Shown: positions 17,076 to 27,127 of the stretch, in pieces
Position numbering within the stretch: position 1 is the first letter of the stretch
How the letters are laid out: each line of letters opens with the position of its first letter
The notes under the pieces: model-generated
Told to the model about the DNA's origin: nothing
Database searches by the model: none
Seen by the model: the letters and a program-made list of their open reading frames with translations, nothing else
Program-made: the position numbers and the translations under genes
Origin: Streptomyces sp. Act143
GTDB lineage: Bacteria > Actinomycetota > Actinomycetes > Streptomycetales > Streptomycetaceae
Assembly (NCBI RefSeq): GCF_003143935.1
Contig: NZ_QFRX01000001.1
Location: forward strand, 2,205,587 to 2,269,586
DNA length: 64,000 nt
Direction of reading: 5' to 3'

Positions 17076-17753
17076 CTATTCCGCGGCGATCCAGTGCTCG
17101 AACGCCGCCAGGTGCCGCTCGGAGGCGGCGAGCAGGTTGGTGTACACCTGGCGGGTGTCCGGGGCGGTGAGTCCGGACAGCGCCTTGGTCAGTGCGGCGA
17201 TGTCCTCGGTCTCGACCGTGCGCCCGGCCTTCAGGGCCCCGGACAGGCTGTCCTCGCCCTGCTTCAACAGCCGGTCGTAGGTGGCCTGGACGGCCGGGTC
17301 GGTGAACTCACCGGCCGGCTTGCCGGCGGTCGGGTCGGTGACGTCGTAGCGGTCCAGCAGGGTGCGCACGGCGGTCAGGTGGCTGGTCTCTGCCGCTGCG
17401 ATCCGCTCGAAGACGCGTACGTCGTAGCGTGCGGCGAACGCGGTGTAGAGGTCGTGCGCGAGCTTCTCCTCCTCCGCCATGCCCGCCAGCGTGGTCCTTT
17501 GGGTCGCGGTCAGGGTGCCCTGCGCGGCGAGGGCGGTGTAGCGGGTGCAGCTCCCGTCGCGGCGGGTGTCCTGCATGCCCTCACCGTGCCGTTCGGCGTA
17601 GTGCTGACGGCCCGTCATCATCTGCTGCCGCGCGGTGGTGCCCGGTGCCGTGGTGCCGTCGGTGCCCGCGGCCACCGCGCCGCCGGCCAGTACTCCGCCG
17701 ATGGCGAGCACGCCCGCGGTGACAGCCGTCGCGACCTTGACGTTGCGCTTCAT
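17076..17753 (-). CDS. exported DUF2202 (ferritin-like helical) protein
   Basis: 225 aa from ATG 17753 with GAGGAGG at the right distance; a much longer upstream frame is antisense to a regulator and is not used. A signal peptide (V-A-T-A-V-T-A-G-V-L-A-I-G-G-V-L-A-G) is followed by a helical DUF2202 domain with E-E-E-K-L-A-H-D-L-Y, E-T-S-H-L and E-R-H-L-A-A-F-E. These E-x-x-H patterns recall di-metal ferritin-like bundles. It is divergent from two-component system 2 (165 bases apart) and is a likely target. Confidence 0.75.
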   Translation of the reverse strand: MKRNVKVATAVTAGVLAIGGVLAGGAVAAGTDGTTAPGTTARQQMMTGRQHYAERHGEGMQDTRRDGSCTRYTALAAQGTLTATQRTTLAGMAEEEKLAHDLYTAFAARYDVRVFERIAAAETSHLTAVRTLLDRYDVTDPTAGKPAGEFTDPAVQATYDRLLKQGEDSLSGALKAGRTVETEDIAALTKALSGLTAPDTRQVYTNLLAASERHLAAFEHWIAAE

Positions 17754-17927
17754 GGCGAACCTCCTCGACTCCGCGGGAGCGTCCTTGCGTTCCCACACCG
17801 TCACCGTCGCGCCCGGTCCTGCAGTCGTCGTGCGCTGCGTGTGGAGACGGGATGGAGACGACCGCCGGGCGGGTTGGGGCTGTTCGGCCCCTCCCGGAGG
17901 CGGACCCGTGATGCGTAGATGTGGGGC

Positions 17928-18623
17928 ATGGCCGGCACCGTGCTCGTCGTCGAGGACGAGAGGGAGATCCGTGACCTGCTGCGCCGCTACCTGGAGCGCG
18001 CGGGGTACGGGGTGCTGACGACCGGCTCGGGTGCGGAGGCGGTGCGCCTGCTCGGTGAGCCGGGGATCGATCTGACGCTGCTGGACCTCGGGCTGCCGGA
18101 CGTGGACGGTGACGAGGTGCTGCGCGAGGCCCGCGAGCGCGGCCGGGTGCCGGTGGTCGTGCTGACCGCACGGACGACCGTCGAGGACCGTATCCACGGG
18201 CTGCGGCTCGGCGCCGACGACTATGTGACCAAGCCGTTCAGTCCCACCGAGGTGGTGCTGCGAGTAGGTGCGGTGCTGCAGCGGGTCGGGGGTACGGCGA
18301 CGGGGGCGGTGCCGGTTCTGTCGTACGGCGACGGACGACTGCGGATCGACGAGGCCCGGCACGAGGCAGTAGTGGATGGCTGTTCCCTGGAGTTGACGCC
18401 CACCGAGTGGGGTCTCCTGACCGCGCTGGCATCGGTGCCCGGTCGGGTGTTCTCACGCTATGAGCTGGTCAACCGGGTGCGCGGCTACGAGTTCGCCGGG
18501 TACGAGCGGACGATCGACTCGCATGTGAAGAATCTGCGGCACAAGCTCGGGGAAGCCGGCGCCGACCTCGTGGTGACGGTGCTGGGCGTGGGCTATCGGC
18601 TGGGGTGGTCCCGTGACCCGTGA
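17928..18623 (+). CDS. OmpR-family response regulator (system 2)
   Basis: 231 aa from ATG 17928 (M-A-G-T-V-L-V-V-E-D-E-R); an in-frame ATG at 17919 is also possible. The receiver has the aspartate in L-L-D-L-G-L-P-D-V-D-G and K in V-T-K-P-F-S-P-T-E. A winged-helix DNA-binding domain follows, ending K-N-L-R-H-K-L...V-L-G-V-G-Y-R-L. It pairs with the kinase downstream, whose start overlaps its stop by 11 bases. Confidence 0.88.
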   Translation: MAGTVLVVEDEREIRDLLRRYLERAGYGVLTTGSGAEAVRLLGEPGIDLTLLDLGLPDVDGDEVLREARERGRVPVVVLTARTTVEDRIHGLRLGADDYVTKPFSPTEVVLRVGAVLQRVGGTATGAVPVLSYGDGRLRIDEARHEAVVDGCSLELTPTEWGLLTALASVPGRVFSRYELVNRVRGYEFAGYERTIDSHVKNLRHKLGEAGADLVVTVLGVGYRLGWSRDP

Positions 18624-20094
18624 GCCCGGTGCGCCGCGCTCCGGCGTTCGGCCGTCCGGCGGGCTCGGCCCGCTCGGGCGACGCCTGTTCGCCGCGTTCG
18701 CCTTGGTGGCGCTGGCCTCCGTGGCGCTGCTGACGACCGCGGCGCTCGTCGGAACCGACCGCGGGCTGAGCAGCGCCCACCAAGCCGACCGGCAGCGCAC
18801 CGCCGACCGGGTGGCCGGGGCGGCAGCCGACGCCTACCGGGCCGCGGGCGACTGGTCGACGGCCGACCTGTCGGCGGCGCGTTCTCTCGCCGCGGGCGCC
18901 GGGGCGGTGCTCACGGTGCGCAACGCGGACGACGAGACGCTCTCCGGCGGATCCGGATCCCGGGACGAGCACGGCATGCCCGGTTCGGGGCAGGGGCAGC
19001 ACGGGCAGGGCATGGGCTCGGGCCCCGGCGCGAACGCGCTCGTGATGGTCGACGGCCGCACCGTCGGCTCCGTGCACCTGGCCTTCTCGGCCGGATCCGC
19101 GTCGGCGGGTCTGTCCGTCGCCTGGGGCTGGGTGGCCGCGGCCGCCGCCGGTGCGCTGGCTCTGGCGCTGGCCGTGAGCTGGTTCGTCACCCGGCGCCTG
19201 ACGGCTCCGGTCGTCCGGGTCGCCGTGACCGCGCGTGCGCTGGCGGCAGGGGACCGCAGCGCCCGGGCCCGGATCGACGCACCCGGTGAACTGGGCGACC
19301 TCGCCCGCGCCTTCGACGCCATGGCCGACGACGTCGGCCACGCGGAGCAGGCCCGCCACCGCCTCGCCGCAGATGTCGCCCACGAACTGCGCACGCCCCT
19401 GACCTCGTTGCAGGCGGGGCTGGAGGAATTGCGCGACGGCTACACCGAGCCGGCCCCGGACCGTCTGGCCTCGCTGCACGACCAGGCCCTGCGGCTGGGC
19501 CGCATCGTCGACGACCTCGGGAAACTCGCCGAGGCCGAGTCGGCCCGCCTGTCCCTGCACCTGGCCGAGGTGGATCTGACCGCCCTGACTGAGGCCGCCG
19601 TGGCCGCACGGGAGGCCGAACTGCGCACCGCCGGGCTGACCGTACGCACGGTCCTCGGCCCCGCTCCGCTGCTGGTGCGCGCCGACGCCGACTGGCTGCA
19701 CCAGGCGCTCGGCAACCTGCTCAGCAACACGGCCCGCCACTGCCGTGCCGGCGACACCGTCACCGTCACCACGTCCGCCACGCCCACCGAAGCTCTCGTC
19801 GAGGTGGCCGACACCGGCCCTGGCATCCCCGCCGACGAGTTGCCGCACGTCTTCGACCGGCTGTGGCGCGGGGCCCGCGCTCGGGCCGGAGGCGGCAGCG
19901 GCATCGGCCTGGCCGTGGTCAAGGAGCTGGTCACCGCTCACGGCGGCACGGTCACCGCGGTCTGCGGACCGGGCGGCGGGACACGTATGACCCTCCGGCT
20001 GCCCAGGACCGCGCCGCAGGGATCCCGCCGCGGTGCGGGCACCGTCACCGAGCCGCGAGTTACCTCCCAGGCAAATACCCCCAGGGGTATTTGA
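18613..20094 (+). CDS. membrane sensor histidine kinase (system 2)
   Basis: 493 aa, GTG start. The first membrane helix (about 22-42) is followed by a sensor region with a Gly/His/Gln-rich stretch (H-G-M-P-G-S-G-Q-G-Q-H-G-Q-G-M-G), a possible metal-binding patch. The second helix is near 175-195, then HAMP. The phospho-histidine motif is D-V-A-H-E-L-R-T-P-L-T and the ATP domain has N-L-L-S-N-T-A-R-H and G-S-G-I-G-L-A-V-V. Its last codons overlap the first sulfur-island operator (20073-20092). The Met/His-rich loop hints at metal sensing, which is inference. Confidence 0.88.
   Translation: MTREPGAPRSGVRPSGGLGPLGRRLFAAFALVALASVALLTTAALVGTDRGLSSAHQADRQRTADRVAGAAADAYRAAGDWSTADLSAARSLAAGAGAVLTVRNADDETLSGGSGSRDEHGMPGSGQGQHGQGMGSGPGANALVMVDGRTVGSVHLAFSAGSASAGLSVAWGWVAAAAAGALALALAVSWFVTRRLTAPVVRVAVTARALAAGDRSARARIDAPGELGDLARAFDAMADDVGHAEQARHRLAADVAHELRTPLTSLQAGLEELRDGYTEPAPDRLASLHDQALRLGRIVDDLGKLAEAESARLSLHLAEVDLTALTEAAVAAREAELRTAGLTVRTVLGPAPLLVRADADWLHQALGNLLSNTARHCRAGDTVTVTTSATPTEALVEVADTGPGIPADELPHVFDRLWRGARARAGGGSGIGLAVVKELVTAHGGTVTAVCGPGGGTRMTLRLPRTAPQGSRRGAGTVTEPRVTSQANTPRGI
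20073..20092. promoter_or_regulatory. island operator 1 (TACCCC-CA-GGGGTA)
   Basis: A near-perfect 20-bp palindrome, AAATACCCC-CA-GGGGTATTT, overlaps the 3' end of the kinase gene and touches the -35 element of the promoter for the 20163 rhodanese gene. The pattern matches the operator style of CsoR/CstR-family repressors. Confidence 0.75.
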
Positions 20095-20120
20095 CGCGGG
20101 TCTCCGGGTCGCCGTACTCT
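20091..20120 (+). promoter_or_regulatory. promoter of the rhodanese-SQR1 operon
   Basis: A TTGACG -35 (20091-20096) and a TACTCT -10 (20115-20120) are separated by 18 bases. The promoter is bracketed by operators 1 and 2, so repressor binding at either should block polymerase. Confidence 0.55.
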
Positions 20121-20130
20121 CGGCGGCAAG

Positions 20131-20146
20131 ATACCCCCGGGGGTAA
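20131..20146. promoter_or_regulatory. island operator 2 (TACCCC-CG-GGGGTA)
   Basis: A 14-bp perfect palindrome TACCCCCGGGGGTA (20132-20145) lies between the -10 element and the ribosome binding site of the rhodanese gene at 20163. Confidence 0.75.
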
Positions 20147-20162
20147 TCGAGGAGGCAGTCAA

Positions 20163-20489
20163 GTGGCTCGCGAAGTGACACAGGAAGCGTTCGCGGCGGC
20201 CTGGGCCGACGGCGCACTCGTCATCGACGTACGGGAGGCGGACGAATACGCCGCCGGACACGTGCCCGGCGCCCGCCTGATGGCGCTGCGCACCGTGCCC
20301 GCCCGGTGCGGTGAACTGCCCAGCGACCGACCGGTGTTCGTGATCTGCGCCAGCGGCAACCGCAGCAAGACGGCTGCCGACTGGATGAACTCCCGTGGCG
20401 TCGACGCCTACTCCGTGACCGGCGGCACGGGCGCCTGGGCCCGCGCCGGACGTCCCGTCGCGGCCGGTTCCCACGAGCACGCCGCCTGA
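20163..20489 (+). CDS. single-domain rhodanese sulfurtransferase
   Basis: 108 aa, GTG 20163 with GAGGAGG upstream. The rhodanese fold shows V-I-D-V-R-E-A-D-E-Y-A-A-G-H-V-P-G-A and the active-site loop C-A-S-G-N-R-S with the persulfide-carrying cysteine. It moves sulfane sulfur between thiols in the cytoplasm. It is the first gene of a two-gene unit with SQR1 and lies behind two repressor operators. A natural role is to accept persulfide made by SQR1. Confidence 0.88.
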   Translation: MAREVTQEAFAAAWADGALVIDVREADEYAAGHVPGARLMALRTVPARCGELPSDRPVFVICASGNRSKTAADWMNSRGVDAYSVTGGTGAWARAGRPVAAGSHEHAA

Positions 20490-20535
20490 CCCCGTCCGAC
20501 ACCCGTACAACGGCCAGCCGGAAAGGAGCACCGCC

Positions 20536-21765
20536 TTGGCCACCACCCCCTCCCCCACCGACACTCCGATCTCCGGCCGCCACCGCGTCGCCGTCATCGG
20601 CGGCGGCAGCGCCGGCATCAGCGTCGCCGCCCGCCTGCGCCGCGCCGGCGTCACCGACATCACCCTGATCGAACCGTCCGACACCCACTGGTACCAGCCC
20701 CTGTGGACCCTGGTCGGCGGCGGCCAGGCACCCCTGCGCGCCACCCGCCGCCCCGAGGGATCGGTCATCCCGGGCGGCGTGCGCTGGATCCGCCGCAGCG
20801 CCCTGGCCATCGACCCCGACACCCGCACGGTGACCCTGTCCGGCGACGCCGAACTCACCTACGAACACCTGGTGATGGCACCGGGTCTCCAGCTCGACTG
20901 GGACGGCGTGCCGGGCCTGGCCGAGGCCGTGGGCCACGACCGGGTGAGCAGCAACTACGCACCCGAGCACGCCCCGCGCACCTGGGAACTCATCCAGCAG
21001 ATGCGCTCGGGCACGGCCGTCTTCACGCACCCGGCGACCCCACTGAAGTGCGGCGGAGCCCCGCAGAAGATCGCCTACCTGGCCGCCGACCACTGGCGCA
21101 GGCGGAAGGTCCTCGACGACATCCGGATCGTCCTGGTCATCCCCGATCCGGCGATGTTCAAGGTGCCGGCCTGGTCACAGGTCCTGGAGAAGGTCGCCGC
21201 CCGCTACGGCATCGAGGTGCGGCTGCGCTCCGAGATGACCGCCGTCGACGGCGACGCCCGCGAGCTCACCGTCACCGACCACGCGAACGGCACCAAGGAG
21301 ACCATCGGCTACGACCTCCTGCACGCCGTGCCGCCGCAGAGCGCCCCCGACTGGGTCAAGACGAGCCCGCTCGCCGCCCCGGCCAGCCCGCAGGGCTTCG
21401 TCGCCGCCGACAAGCACACCCTCCAGCACCCGCACCACAACAACGTCTTCGCGCTCGGGGACGTGGCGAACCTGCCCACGTCGAAGACCGGTGCCGCGGT
21501 GCGCAAGCAGGCCCCGGTCGTGGCCGGCAACCTGCTCGACGTCATGAACGGCCTTTCCCCGTCCCATAGTTACGACGGCTACACGTCCTGCCCGCTGGTG
21601 ACCGCCCGCGACCGAATGCTGCTCGCCGAGTTCGACTACGACCTCAACCCCACCCCGTCGTTCCCGCTGCTCGACCCCTTCAAGGAGCGGCGCACGATGT
21701 GGCTGTTCAAGCGGTACGGACTGCCGCCGATCTACTGGCACGGCATGCTCACCGGCCGCCTCTGA
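20536..21765 (+). CDS. sqr: sulfide:quinone oxidoreductase, SQOR-like (SQR1)
   Basis: 409 aa. The TTG start is fixed by AAAGGAG eight bases upstream. The FAD-binding G-G-G-S-A-G-I-S motif is at the N-terminus. Two cysteines expected for sulfide oxidation are present: C in T-P-L-K-C-G-G-A-P-Q-K and C in Y-T-S-C-P-L-V-T-A, both as in mitochondrial SQOR-type enzymes. The enzyme oxidises sulfide at the inner membrane face, passes electrons to quinone and releases persulfide to an acceptor. It follows the rhodanese gene, which could be that acceptor. Confidence 0.88.
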   Translation: MATTPSPTDTPISGRHRVAVIGGGSAGISVAARLRRAGVTDITLIEPSDTHWYQPLWTLVGGGQAPLRATRRPEGSVIPGGVRWIRRSALAIDPDTRTVTLSGDAELTYEHLVMAPGLQLDWDGVPGLAEAVGHDRVSSNYAPEHAPRTWELIQQMRSGTAVFTHPATPLKCGGAPQKIAYLAADHWRRRKVLDDIRIVLVIPDPAMFKVPAWSQVLEKVAARYGIEVRLRSEMTAVDGDARELTVTDHANGTKETIGYDLLHAVPPQSAPDWVKTSPLAAPASPQGFVAADKHTLQHPHHNNVFALGDVANLPTSKTGAAVRKQAPVVAGNLLDVMNGLSPSHSYDGYTSCPLVTARDRMLLAEFDYDLNPTPSFPLLDPFKERRTMWLFKRYGLPPIYWHGMLTGRL

Positions 21766-21767
21766 CC

Positions 21768-21802
21768 GGTCGGGCCCGGGCATCCCCCGACCCGGGCCGA
21801 CC
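21768..21802 (+). terminator. hairpin after SQR1
   Basis: GGTCGGGCCCGGG (21768-21780) pairs with CCCGGGCCGACC (21791-21802), 12 bp with one bulged G and a 10-base loop. It starts just after the SQR1 stop and separates it from the next operator. Confidence 0.6.
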
Positions 21803-21846
21803 ACCACCCCTCCGCCCTCCGACATAGGCGGACCAGCGCCTTCTAT

Positions 21847-21862
21847 ATACCCCCCGGGGTAA
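21847..21862. promoter_or_regulatory. island operator 3 (TACCCC-CC-GGGGTA)
   Basis: ATACCCCCCGGGGTAA lies 32 bases before the start of the persulfide dioxygenase-rhodanese gene and after the SQR1 terminator, so the 21895-25260 genes have their own controlled promoter. Confidence 0.72.
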
Positions 21863-21894
21863 TTCACCTCATCCGACCTGGAGGTCACCCGACC

Positions 21895-23280
21895 ATGTTC
21901 TTCGCCCAGTACTACCTCGACTGCCTCTCCCAGGCGTCCTACATGATCGCCGACGAGAGCACCGGCAAGGCCGTCGTCGTCGACCCGCGCCGCGACATCT
22001 CCGAGTACCTCACCGACGCCGCCGCGCACGGTTTCACCATCGAGGCCGTCATCAATACCCACTTCCACGCCGACTTCCTCGCCGGCCATCTGGAGCTCGC
22101 CGACCGCACCGGCGCCTGGATCGGCTACGGACAGCGCGCCGAGGCCGAATACCCCATCCACAAGCTCGTCGACGGCGAGCGCATCACGCTCGGCGACGTC
22201 CAGCTGCAAATCCTCGAAACCCCCGGGCACACCCCGGAGTCGATCAGCGTCCTGGTGTACGAGCACGCGAGCGACGCCGTCCCCTACGGGGTCCTGACCG
22301 GCGACGCGCTGTTCATCGGCGACGTCGGCCGGCCCGACCTGCTCGCCTCCATCGGCGTGACCGCCGACGAACTCGGCAAGATGCTCTACGACACCATCCA
22401 GCACAAGCTGATGGACCTCCCGGACGCTGTGCGGGTCTTCCCCGCCCACGGCGCCGGCTCCGCCTGCGGCAAGAACCTCTCCACCCAGCGCCAGTCCACC
22501 ATCGGCGAGCAGCGCGTCACCAACTACGCCTGCCGGCCGATGAGCGAGGAGAAGTTCGTGTCGCTGGTGACGGAGGGGCAGCCGTCCGCGCCCGCCTACT
22601 TCGTCTACGACGCCCTCCTCAACCGCAAGGAGCACGGCCTGTTCGACGCGGCCGCCGCACCCCGGCCCCTGTCGGTGGAGGAGTTCATGCAGCGGCGCGC
22701 GGCCGGAGCCGTCGTGGTCGACGCCCGTTCCCCGCAGGACTTCGCGCCCGGGTACCTGCGCGGCTCGGTCAACGTGCCCGCCGACGGCCGCTTCGCCGAA
22801 CAGGCCGGCATGGTCGTCGCCCCCGAACAGGACGTCGTCGTCATCGCGCCGCAGGACCGCGAGGAGGAGGTCGTCACCCGCCTCGCCCGGATCGGCTTCG
22901 ACAAGGTCGGCGGCTACCTGCGCGAACCCGAGGGCGCCTTCCCCGCCCTGGCCGACGAGATGGAGCAGGCCAGCCGGCTCACCGCCGACGAATTGCACCG
23001 TCTGCTCGACAGCGAGGAACCGCCGCTGGTGCTCGACGTGCGCAACACCGCCGAACGCGAAGAGGGCTTCATCGAGGGCTCGTTGCACATCCCGCTGGCC
23101 GAACTCGCCCGCCGCGCCGCGGAGATCCCGGCCGACCGGTCCCTGGTCGTGCACTGCGCGGGCGGACACCGCTCCTCCATCGCCGCCAGCCTGCTGCGCC
23201 ACCAGGGCCGCACCGACGTCTCCGACCTGCTCGGCGGCTACGGCGCCTGGCTCGCCCTGCCCGCATCCGCCGACGTCTGA
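21895..23280 (+). CDS. cstB: persulfide dioxygenase-rhodanese fusion, CstB-like (copy 1)
   Basis: 461 aa. An ETHE1-like metallo-beta-lactamase domain (1-240) has T-H56-F-H58-A-D-F, G-H112-T-P and P-A-H185-G, the non-haem iron ligands. C191 follows the last of these, where CstB proteins keep a cysteine. A degenerate rhodanese domain follows, then an active one near the C-terminus with H-C-A-G-G-H-R-S-S. CstB enzymes oxidise persulfides to thiosulfate or sulfite. Downstream rhodanese and TauE genes complete a cst-type module. Confidence 0.87.
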   Translation: MFFAQYYLDCLSQASYMIADESTGKAVVVDPRRDISEYLTDAAAHGFTIEAVINTHFHADFLAGHLELADRTGAWIGYGQRAEAEYPIHKLVDGERITLGDVQLQILETPGHTPESISVLVYEHASDAVPYGVLTGDALFIGDVGRPDLLASIGVTADELGKMLYDTIQHKLMDLPDAVRVFPAHGAGSACGKNLSTQRQSTIGEQRVTNYACRPMSEEKFVSLVTEGQPSAPAYFVYDALLNRKEHGLFDAAAAPRPLSVEEFMQRRAAGAVVVDARSPQDFAPGYLRGSVNVPADGRFAEQAGMVVAPEQDVVVIAPQDREEEVVTRLARIGFDKVGGYLREPEGAFPALADEMEQASRLTADELHRLLDSEEPPLVLDVRNTAEREEGFIEGSLHIPLAELARRAAEIPADRSLVVHCAGGHRSSIAASLLRHQGRTDVSDLLGGYGAWLALPASADV

Positions 23281-23369
23281 TCCACCCGCGCACCGGGCGG
23301 CGACCAGGCCACCGGCCGCCGCCCGCCCCCCATCGAGACAGCACGCTTCACCGACAGCAGGGACCCCCG

Positions 23370-25260
<1,891 letters not shown>

Positions 25261-25295
25261 CCCGGACCCCGTAATCCCAACTCAGTGGGTGCAAG

Positions 25296-25601
25296 GTGAT
25301 CTCCCGCGCCGTCATCACCGACTGGGCCGTCCAGCCGGGCAGTCACTGCCCCGACACCCGACCGGCCGGCCCCCCGACACCGGCGGCGGAGCAACGCGCC
25401 CGCCGGCACGTCCAGGAGCGGCTCGCACGCCGATTCCCGGATCTCCCGTCCGAGACACTGGCGACGGCAGCGGCGGAGGCGTTCGCGTTCTTCGCCGACG
25501 CGCGCGTACGGCACTACGTTCCCGTCCTGGCCTTGAAACGTGCCGCGGGGCAGCTGTCCGAACGCTTCGCCGCCCTGGGCGCGAGAGGCGGCGGGACGTG
25601 A
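25296..25601 (+). CDS. small helical protein, three-helix-bundle dimerisation type (paralogue)
   Basis: 101 aa, GTG start with only weak upstream purines. After a variable leader the sequence has three helices, E-Q-R-A-R-R-H-V-Q-E-R-L-A, then L-A-T-A-A-A-E-A-F-A-F-F-A, then R-H-Y-V-P-V-L-A-L-K-R-A-A. It shares the Y-V-P-V-L core with the protein at 3896. A tiny cysteine-containing gene overlaps its stop. No catalytic residues are visible. Position suggests an accessory of the sulfur island. Confidence 0.55.
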   Translation: MISRAVITDWAVQPGSHCPDTRPAGPPTPAAEQRARRHVQERLARRFPDLPSETLATAAAEAFAFFADARVRHYVPVLALKRAAGQLSERFAALGARGGGT

Positions 25602-25756
25602 AACCGACCCCGAAGTGTGTCCTGGACCGATCCCGCCCCTGCATCGCCCCGGACCCCAGCAGCTGCCCCTACCCCTGGCTGCTCGCGGAGGACGACACGA
25701 TGAACCCGGACGACGACATCGACACGGACGACGATCCCGCGCACGCGGAGAAATGA
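25598..25756 (+). CDS. 52-aa peptide with three evenly spaced cysteines
   Basis: The GTG at 25598 overlaps the previous stop (GTGA), the same coupling used by many genes here. The peptide begins V-K-P-T-P-K-C and has cysteines at 7, 15 and 23 (C-x7-C-x7-C). It ends in a very acidic tail (N-P-D-D-D-I-D-T-D-D-D-P). It could be a thiol/persulfide carrier or a metal-binding peptide, but no family is recognised. An alternative is a shorter ATG-start peptide from 25700 that lacks the cysteines. Confidence 0.4.
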   Translation: MKPTPKCVLDRSRPCIAPDPSSCPYPWLLAEDDTMNPDDDIDTDDDPAHAEK

Positions 25757-25766
25757 GGCGCAGGAC

Positions 25767-26435
25767 ATGGACGCGGCGAGCTGGGACGAGCGCTACCGCG
25801 GCAGCGAACTGGTGTGGAAGGCCGAACCCAACCGCTTCGTCGCCGAAGCACTGGCCGCTCTGGAGCCGTCCGGACGGGCGGTGGACCTCGCCGCAGGCGA
25901 AGGCCGCAACGCGGTCTGGCTCGCGGAGCGGGGCTGGGAGGTGGACGCCGTCGACTTCTCCGCCGTAGCCCTGGACAAGGCCGAGACGCTGGCCGCCGAC
26001 CGGGGCGTGCGGCTGCACACCGTTCACGCCGATCTCACGCTCTGGGCGCCCGCGGAGGCCACGTACGACCTGGCCCTGATCGCGTATCTCCACCTGCCGT
26101 GGCCGGACATGGCCCAGGTGCTGACCCGGGCCGCCACCGCCGTCGGCAAGGGCGGCACCCTGCTCCTCGTCGGCCACGACGCGGCCAACCCCGAGCACGG
26201 CCACGGCGGCCCGCAGGATCCACGCGTGCTGTACACCACCGAGCAGGTCGCCGACCTGTGGCGGCCGCACGCCGCCATCCTGCGGGCCGAGACGGTCATG
26301 CGGCAGGCGTCCGACGCCGAGGGCAACAGCTGCACGGCCCTCGACGCACTTGTCCACGCCGTACGACGATCACCCCGGCGGCGCGCCAGGACGTTGCAGC
26401 GGGTTTGGCCGCCATGTACCAGTCGGCGAGCTTGA
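25767..26435 (+). CDS. class I SAM-dependent methyltransferase
   Basis: 222 aa. Motif I is V-D-L-A-A-G-E-G-R-N-A-V-W-L-A (about 32-46), followed by V-D-A-V-D-F-S and a Y-D-L-A-L-I post-motif, the TehB/thiopurine-methyltransferase-like Rossmann pattern. Small-thiol or chalcogen methylation is plausible in this context but not shown. The last ~25 residues (R-R-S-P-R-R-R-A-R...) read into the remnant of the opposite-strand peroxiredoxin gene, so the original stop may have been lost. Confidence 0.72.
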   Translation: MDAASWDERYRGSELVWKAEPNRFVAEALAALEPSGRAVDLAAGEGRNAVWLAERGWEVDAVDFSAVALDKAETLAADRGVRLHTVHADLTLWAPAEATYDLALIAYLHLPWPDMAQVLTRAATAVGKGGTLLLVGHDAANPEHGHGGPQDPRVLYTTEQVADLWRPHAAILRAETVMRQASDAEGNSCTALDALVHAVRRSPRRRARTLQRVWPPCTSRRA

Positions 26436-26690
26436 CGCTGTCGTCGGCCAACCGGGCCTCCAGCTCCGCCCGAGTGCGTGGGGCACCGAGGACGACATCC
26501 TCGCCGGGGTTCCGATTGGCGGGGCAGGCGACTCCGTCGCGATCGGAGGTCTGCAGGGCGTCGAGCAGTCGCTCGATCTCGGGGATAATGCGGCCGGCGT
26601 TCCTCAGGCAAGACAGCACCGCCCGCACGATCTGTCCCGGGTGGATGACGAAGACGGCGGGTACGACGGCGGTGGCGTTTGTGCGAGGGG
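26396..26690 (-). pseudogene. peroxiredoxin (1-Cys, Prx6-like) C-terminal remnant
   Basis: The minus strand encodes F-V-I-H-P-G-Q-I-V-R-A-V-L, then N-A-G-R-I-I-P-E-I-E-R-L-L-D-A-L-Q-T-S, then P-G-E-D-V and L-A-D-D-S-V-K-L-A-D-W-Y. This is the typical C-terminal half of 1-Cys peroxiredoxins. The N-terminal ~120 residues with the peroxidatic cysteine are missing. A short frame starting at a GTG just after operator 4 is out of phase. The gene is broken, but its operator survives. Confidence 0.65.
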
Positions 26691-26721
26691 AACATTGCGG
26701 CCTCGCCGAGCGCTGACACTT

Positions 26722-26737
26722 ATACCCCTCCGGGTAT
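26722..26737. promoter_or_regulatory. island operator 4 (TACCC-CTCC-GGGTA)
   Basis: ATACCCCTCCGGGTAT lies upstream of the peroxiredoxin remnant (minus) and 81 bases before the hypothetical gene at 26818 (plus). The arms are five to six bases with a four-base centre. Confidence 0.6.
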
Positions 26738-26817
26738 TCAGGTCGGCGACGACACCGTAGTCGCGGACACCACCCGCCGGGGACCGTCACCCAACCCGGC
26801 GGAGGAGCGGGAAGACG

Positions 26818-27108
26818 GTGGCGACGGCAGGACGTGACCGACCCCCGGTGAGCGAGGACAACTGCGTCGTGACCGCCTGCGGGCGCAGCATCGCCGTGCG
26901 ATGGCTGCAGATCGCGCCGGCGGAGCGGCCCATCAGCCGGGTCACCCTGGACGTGGGCCGCGACCAGGGCGGCGAGCCGGGCGTGTGGGCGGCGCTCACC
27001 GCCGGAGAGGCCCGTGACCTGGCCCGCCTGCTCCTCCTGCACGCCGGCCTGGCCGAGCACAGCACCGAGCCCGTCGGCCCGGCACGCGAGAACTCCCGCT
27101 CGACCTGA
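26818..27108 (+). CDS. small hypothetical protein
   Basis: 96 aa, GTG 26818 with GAGGAGCGGG upstream. The body is a short beta-rich segment (I-A-V-R-W-L-Q-I...I-S-R-V-T-L-D-V) followed by a helix (A-G-E-A-R-D-L-A-R-L-L-L-L-H-A-G-L). Two cysteines occur near residues 16 and 21. No known motif. It converges on the PIG-L gene and may be under operator 4. Confidence 0.5.
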   Translation: MATAGRDRPPVSEDNCVVTACGRSIAVRWLQIAPAERPISRVTLDVGRDQGGEPGVWAALTAGEARDLARLLLLHAGLAEHSTEPVGPARENSRST

Positions 27109-27127
27109 CTCACGCCTGCGGTTCGGG

